DNA of 64,000 nt, taken from contig JBGORM010000002.1 in assembly GCA_041538185.1 (NCBI GenBank), positions 1 to 64,000 of the forward strand, read 5' to 3'. Of the stretch, positions 19,104-28,156 are shown piece after piece. The position numbers and the translations under genes were made by a program. This DNA is from Melioribacteraceae bacterium 4301-Me. Lineage in GTDB: Bacteria; Bacteroidota; Ignavibacteria; Ignavibacteriales; Melioribacteraceae. Position 1 is the first letter of the stretch. The number at the start of each line of letters is the position of its first letter. Under the pieces are notes generated by a model. The model saw only the letters and a program-made list of their open reading frames with translations. It was not told the DNA's origin and searched no databases.

Positions 19104-19511
19104 TCATACTTGCTGCATATTAGCTGATAATTTTTTGTATAAATCCTCCGGCATGTCAATCTTCTTAAATTCTTTTTTCCCCCTACACACATGAACAGTC
19201 TTCACTTTAGCCGCTAATTCGCTATTTGTATTGTACATGTTGTAGCTTAATTCAAAAGATGACTTTTTCAGCTGCGTTACAATTAATTCTACTTTAAGCT
19301 CATCACCGGGTTTAATCGATTTTAAGTAATCTGCCTCAGCATGAATAATTGGAAGCAAAAAATCTCTATCAATAAAAAAATTTTTTTCCGTATTAAGAGT
19401 GCGCATAAATTCTTCGTAAACGGAATGTGCAAATCGAAAAATATTTGAAAAGAAAATTATCCCAGCAGGGTCTGCATCATAAAAAAAGACTTTTACTTTT
19501 GATGTGTACAT
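19104..19511 (-). CDS. Hotdog-fold acyl-CoA thioesterase (4HBT/YbgC type)
   Basis: The 135-aa protein opens KVKVFFYDADPAGIIFFSNI, the 4-hydroxybenzoyl-CoA thioesterase signature with the catalytic-type Asp14. It continues with the helix and sheets of a single hotdog domain, including SIKPGDELKVE. It would hydrolyse an acyl-CoA thioester in the cytoplasm. YbgC, DHNA-CoA and FadM types cannot be separated by eye. Length is usual. It is a single gene facing serC across a repeat-filled gap. Confidence 0.85.
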   Translation of the reverse strand: MYTSKVKVFFYDADPAGIIFFSNIFRFAHSVYEEFMRTLNTEKNFFIDRDFLLPIIHAEADYLKSIKPGDELKVELIVTQLKKSSFELSYNMYNTNSELAAKVKTVHVCRGKKEFKKIDMPEDLYKKLSANMQQV

Positions 19512-19905
19512 TTTTTACCTCAAATAGGTGCATTCTAAAAATTAATTTTTCTTAATTAGACCTAAATTTTCTGCCAAAACATCAGGGCTAAATAAACTTT
19601 TTGGTTTTGACCTACAACAAATTATATATCTGAAATCAAATACTCCAAATTAATTCCCAATTTTTATAAAAAATCGTGTCAACCAATTTCTTGGACTAAA
19701 TCATGTTTGTCCAAAATAATTTTTTATTGTAAAAATTTACTTTTAAGGCAGCCCCTCGTGATGAAAATTAAAAAAGTTTGCCTCGCAGAGACCGGCTTTA
19801 TTTGTTTTATCAACTACTAAAATTAGATGGACTATATTCTCTGTGTAACAAATGAATACTTGTTACACTGGAAAAATCGATGTTTCAACCAATCATGCTT
19901 CTACT

Positions 19906-20020
19906 GTCATTGCAAACGAATAAAGTGAGTGAAATCAATCTCAAACATAAAGGTAAGGCCTTAATTCTTTGTAGTAGTGGATTACTTCGTTCCTATAAAA
20001 GATATAGGAACTTGTAAGAC
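19906..20020. repeat. MITE-like inverted-repeat element (copy 2)
   Basis: It starts gtcattgcaaacgaataaag and ends ttcctataaaagatatagga followed by cttgtaagac. The two ends form an imperfect inverted repeat like that at 18935-19042. It lies in the 679-bp gap 19512-20190 before the TRAP genes. Downstream, tgaaaacagacgattcaa (20042-20059) recurs with one change at 50911-50928. The remainder of the gap holds no recognisable gene. Confidence 0.65.
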
Positions 20021-20190
20021 AAAACCTTGCCTTTATAATGGTGAAAACAGACGATTCAATGGTTGTACCATGTAGGGGTCGAGAAAACCCCGTCCCTACA
20101 ATTGTTTTCCTGTTTTAAATAGAGTATATATTTTTTCGAAAATATTCTTTCAAAGTAAGATACAATATCATATTTTTGTCCGTGCATCTT

Positions 20191-20715
20191 ATGAATTTCA
20201 TAAATAAATATATAAAGGCTGTTGATAAACTAAACTCCAAAATTGGAATTGGAGTTTCCTATTTAACTGCATTGCTTGTTATTGTTGTTTGTTATGATGT
20301 AGTAACGAGATATTTTTTCAAATCAAGCAGTGTAGCAATACAAGAACTTGAATGGCACTTATTTGCAGTTATATTTTTATTAGGCGGCGGTTATACTTTA
20401 CTAACTGAAAATCATGTAAGAGTAGATATAATTTACGTGCGGCTTTCCGAAAAAAAGAAAGCATGGATTAATATTTTGGGTACTTTTTTTTTCCTAATCC
20501 CATTCTCTTTGATGATACTTTACACCTCATGGAATTTTGTTGAAAACTCTTTTTTAATTAGTGAAACATCACCGGATCCTGGGGGTTTGCCAGCGCGATT
20601 TATTATAAAATCTATTTTGCCAATTGCATTTGTTTTTATTTTACTGCAGGGCATTTCACTTTTATTCAAATCAATTCTGATTGTAGCAGGCAAGTTTAAT
20701 ACTAAAGAAAACTGA
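20191..20715 (+). CDS. TRAP transporter small permease (DctQ type)
   Basis: The 174-aa inner-membrane protein has four hydrophobic segments and the DctQ pattern, including DVVTRYFFKSSSVAIQELEW and ENHVRVDIIYVRLSEKKKAW. It pairs with the large subunit, which begins 2 bp after its stop. The ATG at 20191 is used; in-frame TTG (20176) and GTG (20182) starts are possible but none has a clear ribosome-binding site. The complex uses an ion gradient to import an organic acid delivered by the periplasmic protein encoded at 22034-23131. Confidence 0.9.
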   Translation: MNFINKYIKAVDKLNSKIGIGVSYLTALLVIVVCYDVVTRYFFKSSSVAIQELEWHLFAVIFLLGGGYTLLTENHVRVDIIYVRLSEKKKAWINILGTFFFLIPFSLMILYTSWNFVENSFLISETSPDPGGLPARFIIKSILPIAFVFILLQGISLLFKSILIVAGKFNTKEN

Positions 20716-20717
20716 AT

Positions 20718-22037
20718 ATGGCTGGGGCTTTATCTATTATTTTCTTCGTTGTAATTTTAATTTTATTGCTGTTGGGCTATCCGGTTGCATTTACATTGGG
20801 TGGTGTTTCAATAATTTTTGGTCTGTTAACCTTTGGATTAGATTTCTTTAACTTGCTGCCGCTTCGTATTTGGGGAATAATGCAAAACTACATTTTAATT
20901 GCTGTTCCACTTTTTGTTTTTATGGGGGTTATGTTTGAGAAGTCGGGCTTAGCTGAAGAATTATTGGAAACAATGGCTTTATTATTTGGGAAACGCAAAG
21001 GTGGGCTTGCAATTTCAGTATTGATAGTTGGTGCTATGCTGGCAGCAGCGACTGGCATTGTAGGTGCCACTGTTGTTACAATGGGCGTGCTGACTTTACC
21101 TACAATGTTAAAAAAGGGATACGATCCGCAAGTGGCAACTGGAATTATTTCAGCTTCCGGAACATTGGGACAAATTATTCCGCCGAGTATTGTGCTTGTA
21201 CTTTTAGGGAGTGTACTGAACGTTTCTGTTGGAACGCTTTTTATCGCTGCTGTAATACCAGGTTTTTTGTTGGTACTTTTATATTTTTTATGGTTAGTTT
21301 TTATTTCTATTACTCAACCACAAAAGGCGCCTGCAATGCCAAAAGAAGAACTTGAGGCTTTTGTAGGGAAAGTTAAGATAAAAAGAATAATCACAGCTTT
21401 TATCATTCCATTTTTTTTAATACTTGCTGTACTTGGCTCTATCTTTGCGGGTATAGCCTCACCTACTGAAGCAGCTGCAATTGGTGCTTTCGGCGCAACT
21501 CTTTTAACTATTATTCGAGGTAAGTTTACATTTTCTATCTTAAAAGATGTGATGATAAGTACAACGACTTTAACAAGCATGGCCTTTTTAATTCTTGTAG
21601 GTGCTTCAGCTTTCGGTTTGGTTTTTAGAGGTCTGCATGGCGATATTTATTTGACCAATCTAATTATTTCAGCAAACTTAGAACCGCATCATTTTTTAGC
21701 AATAGTTATGGCAGTAATTTTTGTTGCCGGTTTCTTTATAGATTTCATAGAAATTACATTCATTATTGTTCCAGTAGTTGCACCAATTTTTATTCACATG
21801 AATATTAACTTAGTGTGGATTGGTATTTTAATAGCATTGAATTTACAGACCTCCTTTTTGACCCCGCCATTTGGCTTTACGTTATTTTACTTAAAAGGCG
21901 TAGCACCGCCTGAAATTACAACGGCACATATTTATAAAGGAATAGTTCCTTATGTAATTATTCAAGTTACAGCTTTGTTGATAGTTATTTTCTTTCCAGA
22001 TATTGCACTGTGGCTGCCTAGATTAATTGGCATTTAA
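20718..22037 (+). CDS. TRAP transporter large permease (DctM type)
   Basis: The 439-aa protein has about 12 membrane segments and the DctM motifs: MLAAATGIVGATVVTMG, SGTLGQIIPPSIVLVLLGSV, GIASPTEAAAIGAFGA and LNLQTSFLTPPFGFTLFYLK. The TakP-type binding protein suggests a 2-oxo acid or related carboxylate as substrate. The last 4 bp of the gene overlap the stop end of the convergent binding-protein gene. Confidence 0.94.
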   Translation: MAGALSIIFFVVILILLLLGYPVAFTLGGVSIIFGLLTFGLDFFNLLPLRIWGIMQNYILIAVPLFVFMGVMFEKSGLAEELLETMALLFGKRKGGLAISVLIVGAMLAAATGIVGATVVTMGVLTLPTMLKKGYDPQVATGIISASGTLGQIIPPSIVLVLLGSVLNVSVGTLFIAAVIPGFLLVLLYFLWLVFISITQPQKAPAMPKEELEAFVGKVKIKRIITAFIIPFFLILAVLGSIFAGIASPTEAAAIGAFGATLLTIIRGKFTFSILKDVMISTTTLTSMAFLILVGASAFGLVFRGLHGDIYLTNLIISANLEPHHFLAIVMAVIFVAGFFIDFIEITFIIVPVVAPIFIHMNINLVWIGILIALNLQTSFLTPPFGFTLFYLKGVAPPEITTAHIYKGIVPYVIIQVTALLIVIFFPDIALWLPRLIGI

Positions 22038-23131
22038 ACGTTGTAATTTATCTCAGCTAAATCGAACCAAGGAGCTATTTTTTTCTGAAAACTAATGTAA
22101 GAATCGTATATTTTTTTGCTCATTGAATCTTTTGAAGTAATTTCATCAATAACTTCTTTGGAGTATTTTCTGAATGCTGAAATCACATCATCGGGAAATT
22201 TTTTGAATTGAACTTTCTCTTCATCTTTTAATTTTTTATAGTACTCTGCGTTAAGAGCTTCGAACTTCGAAAGCATCGTTGTGTTTTGAGCATAAGCAGC
22301 AATTCTAATAATATTTTGTAAATCTGAAGGAAGCTGCTCGTAAGCTTTTTTATTAATTATTAGTTCAATAACACCTGTTGGTTCAGACCAAGTAGGGTAG
22401 TAATAATATTTAGCAATTTTATGAAGGCCCATTAAATAATCATGATATGGACCAATCCAATCTGTTGCATCAATAACACCGCGTTCAAGATTAGTATAAA
22501 TTTCACCTCCAGCTGAGAGAATTGCAGTGCCGCCTGCCTTAGTGAAAACATTTCCGGCAAGTCCAGGAATTCTCATTTTCAATCCTTTAATATCACTTAA
22601 AGAATTAATTTGTTTATTGAACCAGCCGCCCATTTGTGCACCCGTGTTGCCCACTGGAAAGGGCATTAAGTTAAAAGGCTCATAAAGTTTACGCCATAAG
22701 TCTAAACCACCACCTTCTGTAAGCCATGCATTAGTTTGAATAGTGTTCATTCCGAAAGGAATATTTGTAAAAAATTGCGCAGCTGTTGATTTGCCCGCCC
22801 AATAATAACTTGCGCCATGACCCATCTCTGCAACGCCGCTGCTTACTGCATCAAATGCTTCCAGTGGCGGAACTAATTCTCCGCCGCCGTAGACTTGAAT
22901 TTTTAGTCTGCCGTTAGACATTTCAAAAATCCATTTGGCCAATTCTTCTGCTCCATCGCCCAAGAGCGGAAAGTGAGGTGGCCAGGCAGTTACCATTTTC
23001 CATTCAAATTTTTTATTAGAAATTACTGCCGGGGCTTCACCTTTCTTTTCACCGCAGCCATAAATTAATGCAGTGCCGCCTACAGCAGCTATGGATGCCT
23101 TTTTCAAAAATTCACGACGCTCTATTTTCAT
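22034..23131 (-). CDS. TRAP transporter substrate-binding protein (DctP/TakP-like)
   Basis: The 365-aa exported protein has a twin-arginine-type start (MKIERREFLKKASIAAVGG) and Cys26 in a lipobox-like LIYGC, so it may be a lipoprotein. The mature part follows the TakP/mannitol-chloroaromatic branch: MVTAWPPHFPLLGDGAEELA, YGGGELVPPLEAFDAVSSG, GLKMRIPGLAGNVFTKAGG and ERGVIDATDWIGPY. Such proteins bind 2-oxo acids or aromatic/aliphatic carboxylates. It is encoded convergently to its permease genes, overlapping DctM by 4 bp, whereas most TRAP loci are one co-directional operon. Confidence 0.92.
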   Translation of the reverse strand: MKIERREFLKKASIAAVGGTALIYGCGEKKGEAPAVISNKKFEWKMVTAWPPHFPLLGDGAEELAKWIFEMSNGRLKIQVYGGGELVPPLEAFDAVSSGVAEMGHGASYYWAGKSTAAQFFTNIPFGMNTIQTNAWLTEGGGLDLWRKLYEPFNLMPFPVGNTGAQMGGWFNKQINSLSDIKGLKMRIPGLAGNVFTKAGGTAILSAGGEIYTNLERGVIDATDWIGPYHDYLMGLHKIAKYYYYPTWSEPTGVIELIINKKAYEQLPSDLQNIIRIAAYAQNTTMLSKFEALNAEYYKKLKDEEKVQFKKFPDDVISAFRKYSKEVIDEITSKDSMSKKIYDSYISFQKKIAPWFDLAEINYNV

Positions 23132-23411
23132 TTATGCTCCTTTCAAATATTAGTGGAAGTTTTTTTGCAATTTAGTTTTTCATATGGATTTAAGCAAAAC
23201 AGAATTTTGTTAATTTTATGTGGATATTTTATTGCTATTGAGCTTATTGTGCTTAGGAAAAAATTGTTAAAGAATAACTGACAGTTTGAGGCTTTAATAA
23301 GATTAGCGGGTTTGTGAATTTTGTTATGTTACTCAGGTTACCCCAAGTCATTGGCATGTTTTTCTGTCAAGGTTTTTTCAGTACTTTTTCACATTACCTT
23401 TCTTGTAAATA

Positions 23412-23430
23412 GTCGGTTCAGCGAACCGAC
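23412..23430. repeat. Palindromic repeat, GTCGGTTC/GAACCGAC family (copy 2)
   Basis: gtcggttcagcgaaccgac followed by ttac lies in the 771-bp gap 23132-23902. It is the exact reverse complement of the core at 9681-9700. The gap also contains copy 3 and a CCAC-N3-GTGG palindrome, and no gene that I can support. Confidence 0.8.
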
Positions 23431-23636
23431 TTACGATAGTGGGCTGTCTAAAAAGTAAGGTTTTTTCGCCAGAATACGGCGGATAAGTTAAAAAGTGAGA
23501 TCCATATTAAAGGTTTAAACGCAAGAGAAAGAAGTTCTTCCCGTTAGGTTTATTTAAAATTTTTCTATGTGATTTTCTCTCCGGGCCGATAAGCTACAGC
23601 TAAGTGGGTTAAACAAGCTACATGACTATGATGACG

Positions 23637-23656
23637 TACCACAACGTGGTGAATTC
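23637..23656. repeat. Palindromic repeat, CCAC-N3-GTGG family
   Basis: The sequence caccacaacgtggtgaattc is built on the stem ccac-aac-gtgg with a gaattc flank. Other family copies are at 16236, 30818, 45831, 47768 and 51053. Confidence 0.72.
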
Positions 23657-23694
23657 TCATTAATTTTTTGGGATCAATTTTGAAGTGACCTATG

Positions 23695-23713
23695 GTCGGT
23701 TCAGCGAACCGAC
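23695..23713. repeat. Palindromic repeat, GTCGGTTC/GAACCGAC family (copy 3)
   Basis: gtcggttcagcgaaccgac followed by ttac is identical to copy 2 some 280 bp upstream, including the four flanking bases. A short ORF over it (23685-23927) is not considered a gene. Confidence 0.8.
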
Positions 23714-23902
23714 TTACAGTATTTTTTCTCTTAATCTTAGTTATACCAAGCTAACTCAAAATCTTTCTTCTTTAACTATGTTTAGAGCTGATGCAGTAGA
23801 TTATCGATATTTTATGTTTTCTCCGAAAAAACCGAGACATAAATTTCGCCAGATGTTAATCAATTTTTTTTCAAAATCACAGATTGAACTTTTCAGAAGT
23901 TT

Positions 23903-24472
23903 CTATTTAGGTAATAAAGCTTTGTAACGAAAACAGTCTATTGTATGGTCGTTAATCATGCCCACAGCTTGCATAAAAGAATAGCAAATAGTAGAACCGA
24001 CAAACTTAAACCCGCGTTTTCTAAGTTCTTTACTCATTATATCGGAAACTGTGGTTTTAGATGGGATTTCCCTAATTGATTTCCATTGATTAATAATGGG
24101 TTTATAATTAGTAAACTGCCAGATATAATTATCAAACGAACCAAACTCTTCTTTAACTTTAATAAATGCTTGAGCATTATGAATTGCAGCTTCAATTTTT
24201 AATTTATTTCGTATTATTCCTTTATTAGATAAAAGCTTGTTTATTTTTTTTGAATTGTAATTAGCAATCTTCAAAGGGTCAAAGTTGTCGAAAGCTTTTC
24301 TATAGTTGTTACGTTTACGGAGAATGGTAATCCAGCTTAAGCCAGCTTGAGCGCCTTCGAGTATAAGCATCTCAAAAAGTTTTATATCGTTGTGAACAGG
24401 GGTACCCCATTCGTAGTCGTGATATTCAATATAAAGCGGGTCGTCGCCGCACCATGCACATCTTTTTGTCAT
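23903..24472 (-). CDS. tag: DNA-3-methyladenine glycosylase I
   Basis: The 189-aa protein removes 3-methyladenine from alkylated DNA. It has the family start CAWCGDDPLYIEYHDYEWG and the zinc ligands expected of Tag (a Cys near the N terminus, the His of YHDYEWG, and DHTIDC near the end), as well as LEGAQAGLSWITILRKR. The ATG at 24472 is preferred to an upstream in-frame TTG. It starts 11 bp after the aldehyde dehydrogenase stop, on the same strand, so it is probably co-transcribed with it. Confidence 0.93.
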   Translation of the reverse strand: MTKRCAWCGDDPLYIEYHDYEWGTPVHNDIKLFEMLILEGAQAGLSWITILRKRNNYRKAFDNFDPLKIANYNSKKINKLLSNKGIIRNKLKIEAAIHNAQAFIKVKEEFGSFDNYIWQFTNYKPIINQWKSIREIPSKTTVSDIMSKELRKRGFKFVGSTICYSFMQAVGMINDHTIDCFRYKALLPK

Positions 24473-24483
24473 CGGAGGCAAAT

Positions 24484-25848
24484 TTATTTTATCCAGACAG
24501 TTTTAATGTTTACAAACTCTTTAATTCCGTATGTTGAAAGTTCTCGACCGTATCCAGAGTTTTTAACACCTCCAAAAGGTAATCGCGGGTCACTTTTTAC
24601 CATATCGTTAATAAAAACATTACCGGTTTGAATTTCTGTAGCAATTTTTTTTGCCTTTTGAATATTGTTAGTCCATACGGAAGCCCCTAAACCGAAGTCT
24701 GTGTCGTTAGCAATTCTTATAGCTTCGTTTTCATCTTGTGCTTTAATTAAACTTGCAACAGGTCCAAAAATTTCTTCATCATAAGCTGGCATTCCCTTTT
24801 TCAAATTAGTTAATATCGTTGGTGAATAATAAAAACCCTGTCGAGGCAGTATTTTTGCACCGGTTAAGATTTCAGCTCCCATTTGTACAGATTTTTTTAC
24901 TTGGGTATCTAATTCATGCAATAAATCTTCTCTTGCAATAGGTCCAAGTTCAGTTTTTTCGTCAATTGGGTCACCAATTACAATACGTTCCATTTTATCA
25001 ATAAATTTTTGCTTGAATTCTTCAAAAATTTTTTCAACTACAATAAATCTTTTTGCAGCGATACAGCTTTGTCCATTGTTTATTAGTCTTGCAGTTACAG
25101 CGGTATTGACAGCCTCATCTAAATTAGCATCTTCCAGAACGATAAATGGGTCACTACCCCCTAATTCCAGAACCGTTTTTTTTAATTGCTCGCCGCTAAA
25201 TTTAGCTAATTGTCTTCCCGCAGACTCGCTTCCAGTCAAAGTAGCAGCTTTAATTTTGGGGTGCTTAATAATATCTTTAACTTTATTTGAACCAATTAGC
25301 AGCGCACTAAAAGTATACTTTGGGAAGCCGGCAGATTGAAAAATCTCTTCTATTGCTAAAGCGCACATTGGCACATTTGAAGAATGCTTTAGAACTCCAA
25401 CATTGCCTGCCATTAAAGCTGGTGCAGCAAATCGAAATACTTGCCAAAATGGAAAATTCCATGGCATTACAGCTAAAACCACACCAATTGGATCAAATTG
25501 CACATAACTTTCCGTTGCATCTGTATTTACTTTTTCATTATGTAAAAATGATTCAGCATTCTCAGCAAAATATTCACAAACCCATGCACATTTTTCAACT
25601 TCAGCTATAGATTGTTTAATTGGTTTTCCCATTTCTTTTGTAATAATTTCTGCGTAATAGTTTTTTTTATTTCTCATTACAGATGCAGCATAATTCATTA
25701 ATGTTTTGCGCTCTGAGAATGATGTCGTTCTCCAGCTTAAAAAGGTCTCATGTGTTTTTTCTATTATTTCAAAAACCTCTTCAAGAGAAAATTCATTAAA
25801 GGTCTTTTCAAGTTTTCCTGTAGCTGGATTAATACTTTGAATAGCCAT
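24484..25848 (-). CDS. NAD(P)-dependent succinate-semialdehyde-type aldehyde dehydrogenase
   Basis: The 454-aa enzyme has the aldehyde dehydrogenase motifs PWNFPFWQVFRFAAPALMAGN, the general-base Glu in LELGGSDPFIV, the nucleophile Cys262 in NNGQSCIAAKRF and EEIFGPVASL. The compact N terminus (INPATGKLEKTF) and overall length fit the short succinate-semialdehyde dehydrogenase (Sad/GabD-like) group. It would oxidise a semialdehyde to its acid in the cytoplasm. Substrate specificity is inferred from family only. Confidence 0.88.
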   Translation of the reverse strand: MAIQSINPATGKLEKTFNEFSLEEVFEIIEKTHETFLSWRTTSFSERKTLMNYAASVMRNKKNYYAEIITKEMGKPIKQSIAEVEKCAWVCEYFAENAESFLHNEKVNTDATESYVQFDPIGVVLAVMPWNFPFWQVFRFAAPALMAGNVGVLKHSSNVPMCALAIEEIFQSAGFPKYTFSALLIGSNKVKDIIKHPKIKAATLTGSESAGRQLAKFSGEQLKKTVLELGGSDPFIVLEDANLDEAVNTAVTARLINNGQSCIAAKRFIVVEKIFEEFKQKFIDKMERIVIGDPIDEKTELGPIAREDLLHELDTQVKKSVQMGAEILTGAKILPRQGFYYSPTILTNLKKGMPAYDEEIFGPVASLIKAQDENEAIRIANDTDFGLGASVWTNNIQKAKKIATEIQTGNVFINDMVKSDPRLPFGGVKNSGYGRELSTYGIKEFVNIKTVWIK

Positions 25849-25923
25849 TTTGTTCGCCTCTATTTCTATGATGAAATTTTGTCGTTATTTTTAGTCTTAA
25901 TTTTTAACAAAATGATTATCGAT

Positions 25924-26292
25924 ATGAAAAATAATAAATTTATTTTACTTGCAGCAGTAATGGGTTTTCTTGGTGTTGCTTTAGGTGCGTTTGGTGCACA
26001 TGGATTGAAAATTTATTTGAATAAAGAGATGCAGGAAATATACAGTACAGGGGTGGAATATCATTTAGTTCATGCAGTGGTGTTGTTAGTACTTGCTTTT
26101 CAAAATCTAAAAGAATTTAAAACGGCTTACTTTTTTATTTTCAGCGGGATTCTTCTTTTTTCATTTTCACTTTATTTATACTCAATAACAGCACAGAAAG
26201 CTTTTGCAATTATAACACCATTTGGCGGACTTTGTTTTTTAATTGGCTGGGTGATGATAGCAGTTGGCGCTGTAAGATTAAAAAAACAGTGA
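25924..26292 (+). CDS. DUF423 family small membrane protein
   Basis: The 122-aa protein has four hydrophobic segments and the DUF423 motifs VMGFLGVALGAFGAHGLK, YHLVHAVVLLVLAF and ITPFGGLCFLIGW. Function is not known. The ATG at 25924 gives the usual family length; longer starts run back into the divergent aldehyde dehydrogenase gene. Confidence 0.85.
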   Translation: MKNNKFILLAAVMGFLGVALGAFGAHGLKIYLNKEMQEIYSTGVEYHLVHAVVLLVLAFQNLKEFKTAYFFIFSGILLFSFSLYLYSITAQKAFAIITPFGGLCFLIGWVMIAVGAVRLKKQ

Positions 26293-26457
26293 GACTAATT
26301 AAATCATTTTTATATTACTTGATGCTTTAGCTAAGAAAATCTGCTTATAATTAACGAACAAAAACTTTTGTTAACAAATAATTCATCTTGACTTAGATTT
26401 ATTTTTTATTAACTTCGCACCTGTAAACAAAAATTCTATTGGTCAGATAAATCCTCT

Positions 26458-27794
26458 ATGAAAAAGTCCCATCCGAAAACATTTGTACTTGATACAAATG
26501 TAATACTTCATGATCCAACATGTATAAATCACTTTCAAGAAAATAATGTAATTATCCTTTGGCTGTAATTGAGGAGTTAGACCACTTTAAAAGAGGAAAT
26601 CAAGTTATAAATCTTAATGCTAGAGAATTTGCGCGTACTTTAGACTCAATTACTGGTAATGAAATATTCAATGGCGGAGTCTCTCTTGGTAAAGGTAAAG
26701 GGAAAGTAAGAATAGTAATAACGAAAGGCTTATCTAAAGAAATTCAAAATGTTTTTAGAGAGGATAATACTGACCATCGTGTATTGAGCGCTGCTTATGA
26801 TGCAGCCAATCAAATGAAAAATTCAAAGGTAATTTTAATAAGCAAAGATGTAAATCTCAGGATGAAGTCTAAAGCACTTGGAATACCATCCGAAGATTAT
26901 ACTACCGACCGCATACCAAGCGTTGAAGATTTATACAGCGGTAAAGATATAGTTGAAGATTTTGATGATGAATTGCTAAAAGATTTTTTTACTGCTCCTT
27001 ACGAGGTCCCTGCAAAAAAAATAAATAAAAAAATTAAAAAAGAAATAGTGCCTAATAAATATTTCATAATAAGGAATTCGAGCAGGTCTGTGCTTGCCGT
27101 CTTAGATTCTGAAATGGAAGTGTACAGAAGAATAGATAAACAGCTTGTTTACGGAATAAGACCGCGCAATGCTGAACAAACTTTTGCTGTAGATGCTCTG
27201 CTTAACACAAATATTCCGCTTGTAACAATGACTGGTAAAGCTGGTACAGGTAAAACTTTATTAGCTTTAGCTAGTGCTTTACAAGTAAGAAAAAACTATA
27301 GGCAAATTTATGTTGCACGTCCAGTTGTTCCATTGAGCAATAAAGATATTGGCTATTTACCAGGCGATGTTGAAAGTAAATTGGCTCCTTATATGCAGCC
27401 TTTGTGGGATAATTTGAAAGTAATTCAAGATCAATTTTTGGAGAGTGATAAAAATTACCAGCTTATTAATAATATGATTAAAGATGAAAAACTTGTGATA
27501 GAACCTCTAAGCTATATTCGCGGCAGAAGCTTACAAAGAATTTATTTTATTGTTGATGAAGCACAAAATTTAACTCTGCACGAGGTTAAAACTATTATTA
27601 CCAGAGCTGGTGAGGGAGCTAAAGTTGTTCTAACAGGCGATATTTATCAAATAGACCACCCATATTTAGATTCACAGTCCAATGGACTTTCTTATTTAAT
27701 TGAGCATTTTAAGGGACAAAAGTTATACGCTCACATAAATTTGGAAAAAGGTGAAAGATCAGAATTAGCTGAGCTTGCAAGTAATTTATTATAA
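26458..27794 (+). CDS. PhoH-like ATPase with N-terminal PIN domain, broken by a one-base frameshift near 26556
   Basis: From ATG 26458 the first frame reads KTFVLDTNVILHDP, the classic PIN-domain start of PhoH2-type proteins. It then hits a stop at 26566 just after NNVII. From 26559 another frame continues LAVIEELDHFKRGN and runs to 27794. Restoring one base in the run attatccttt (for example atccctttgg) joins the frames into a normal protein of about 445 residues. The C-terminal part has MTGKAGTGKTLLALA (Walker A), YVARPVVPLSNKDIGYLPG, FIVDEAQNLT and LTGDIYQID. The family couples a toxin-like PIN RNase fold to a helicase/ATPase. The shift is either a real mutation or a sequence/assembly error. 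Without it the gene would be intact. Confidence 0.85.
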
Positions 27795-27910
27795 GCATCA
27801 TGAAACTTATCAAATATTGCCAACTGTGAATAATCATTCTTGTTAATTGTATAAATACACAGCTATAAAATAAATATTAATTTTTTTATTCTTTGTAATG
27901 AAATTTATTC

Positions 27911-27939
27911 TTGACATCATACGAAAGCGCAATTATATT
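27911..27939 (+). promoter_or_regulatory. Promoter of the methionine leader region
   Basis: TTGACA (27911-27916) and TATATT (27934-27939) are separated by 17 bp. The -10 region extended by two bases, TATATTTA, also fits the Bacteroidota TAnnTTTG form with one change. The first leader ORF starts about 40 bp downstream. Confidence 0.65.
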
Positions 27940-27980
27940 TACACCCAATTTTAATATTATTTATAACAAACTATTTTCAA

Positions 27981-28067
27981 ATGGGAAACTTCGTGTTAAA
28001 TAACATCAAAAGTCAAAACATGTATATTACTATGTGCATGATGATGTTATTTAATACGAAGGGCTGA
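27981..28067 (+). CDS. Methionine-rich leader peptide 1 (28 aa)
   Basis: A short ORF starts at ATG 27981 and contains an internal in-frame ATG at 28020. Its second half reads NMYITMCMMMLFNTKG then TGA, giving five Met codons in nine positions and one Cys. The segment 27989-28008 is complementary to 28042-28061 over 20 bp with one G-U pair, placing the Met codons in and next to the loop. The last bases gaagggc (28058-28064) are complementary to the 5' arm of the following terminator. It looks like a regulatory leader peptide whose translation senses charged methionyl-tRNA. No strong Shine-Dalgarno site is visible. Confidence 0.75.
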   Translation: MGNFVLNNIKSQNMYITMCMMMLFNTKG

Positions 28068-28091
28068 TAATGTGTAATAAGTTTGTAAGTT

Positions 28092-28127
28092 AAAAAGCCC
28101 TTCATATAACCGTTGAAGGGCTTTTTT
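28092..28127 (+). terminator. Attenuator terminator 1
   Basis: The stem gcccttca (28097-28104) / tgaagggc (28114-28121) is preceded by AAAAA and followed by TTTTTT. The 5' arm can instead pair with gaagggc at the end of leader ORF 1. Confidence 0.85.
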
Positions 28128-28156
28128 ATTTGTATACATACTGAGTGAGTAAAAAG

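Noticed and set aside
18851-19192. 113-aa minus-strand ORF overlapping the thioesterase
   Set aside because: It is made mostly of MITE-like repeat sequence and overlaps a clear gene in another frame.
23685-23927. 80-aa plus-strand ORF in the gap before tag
   Set aside because: It starts at a palindromic repeat, has no ribosome-binding site or recognisable family, and overlaps the tag stop.
26559-27794. PhoH-like gene as an intact 411-aa protein starting at TTG 26559
   Set aside because: The start would fall in the middle of the PIN domain, and the missing N terminus is present just upstream in another frame.
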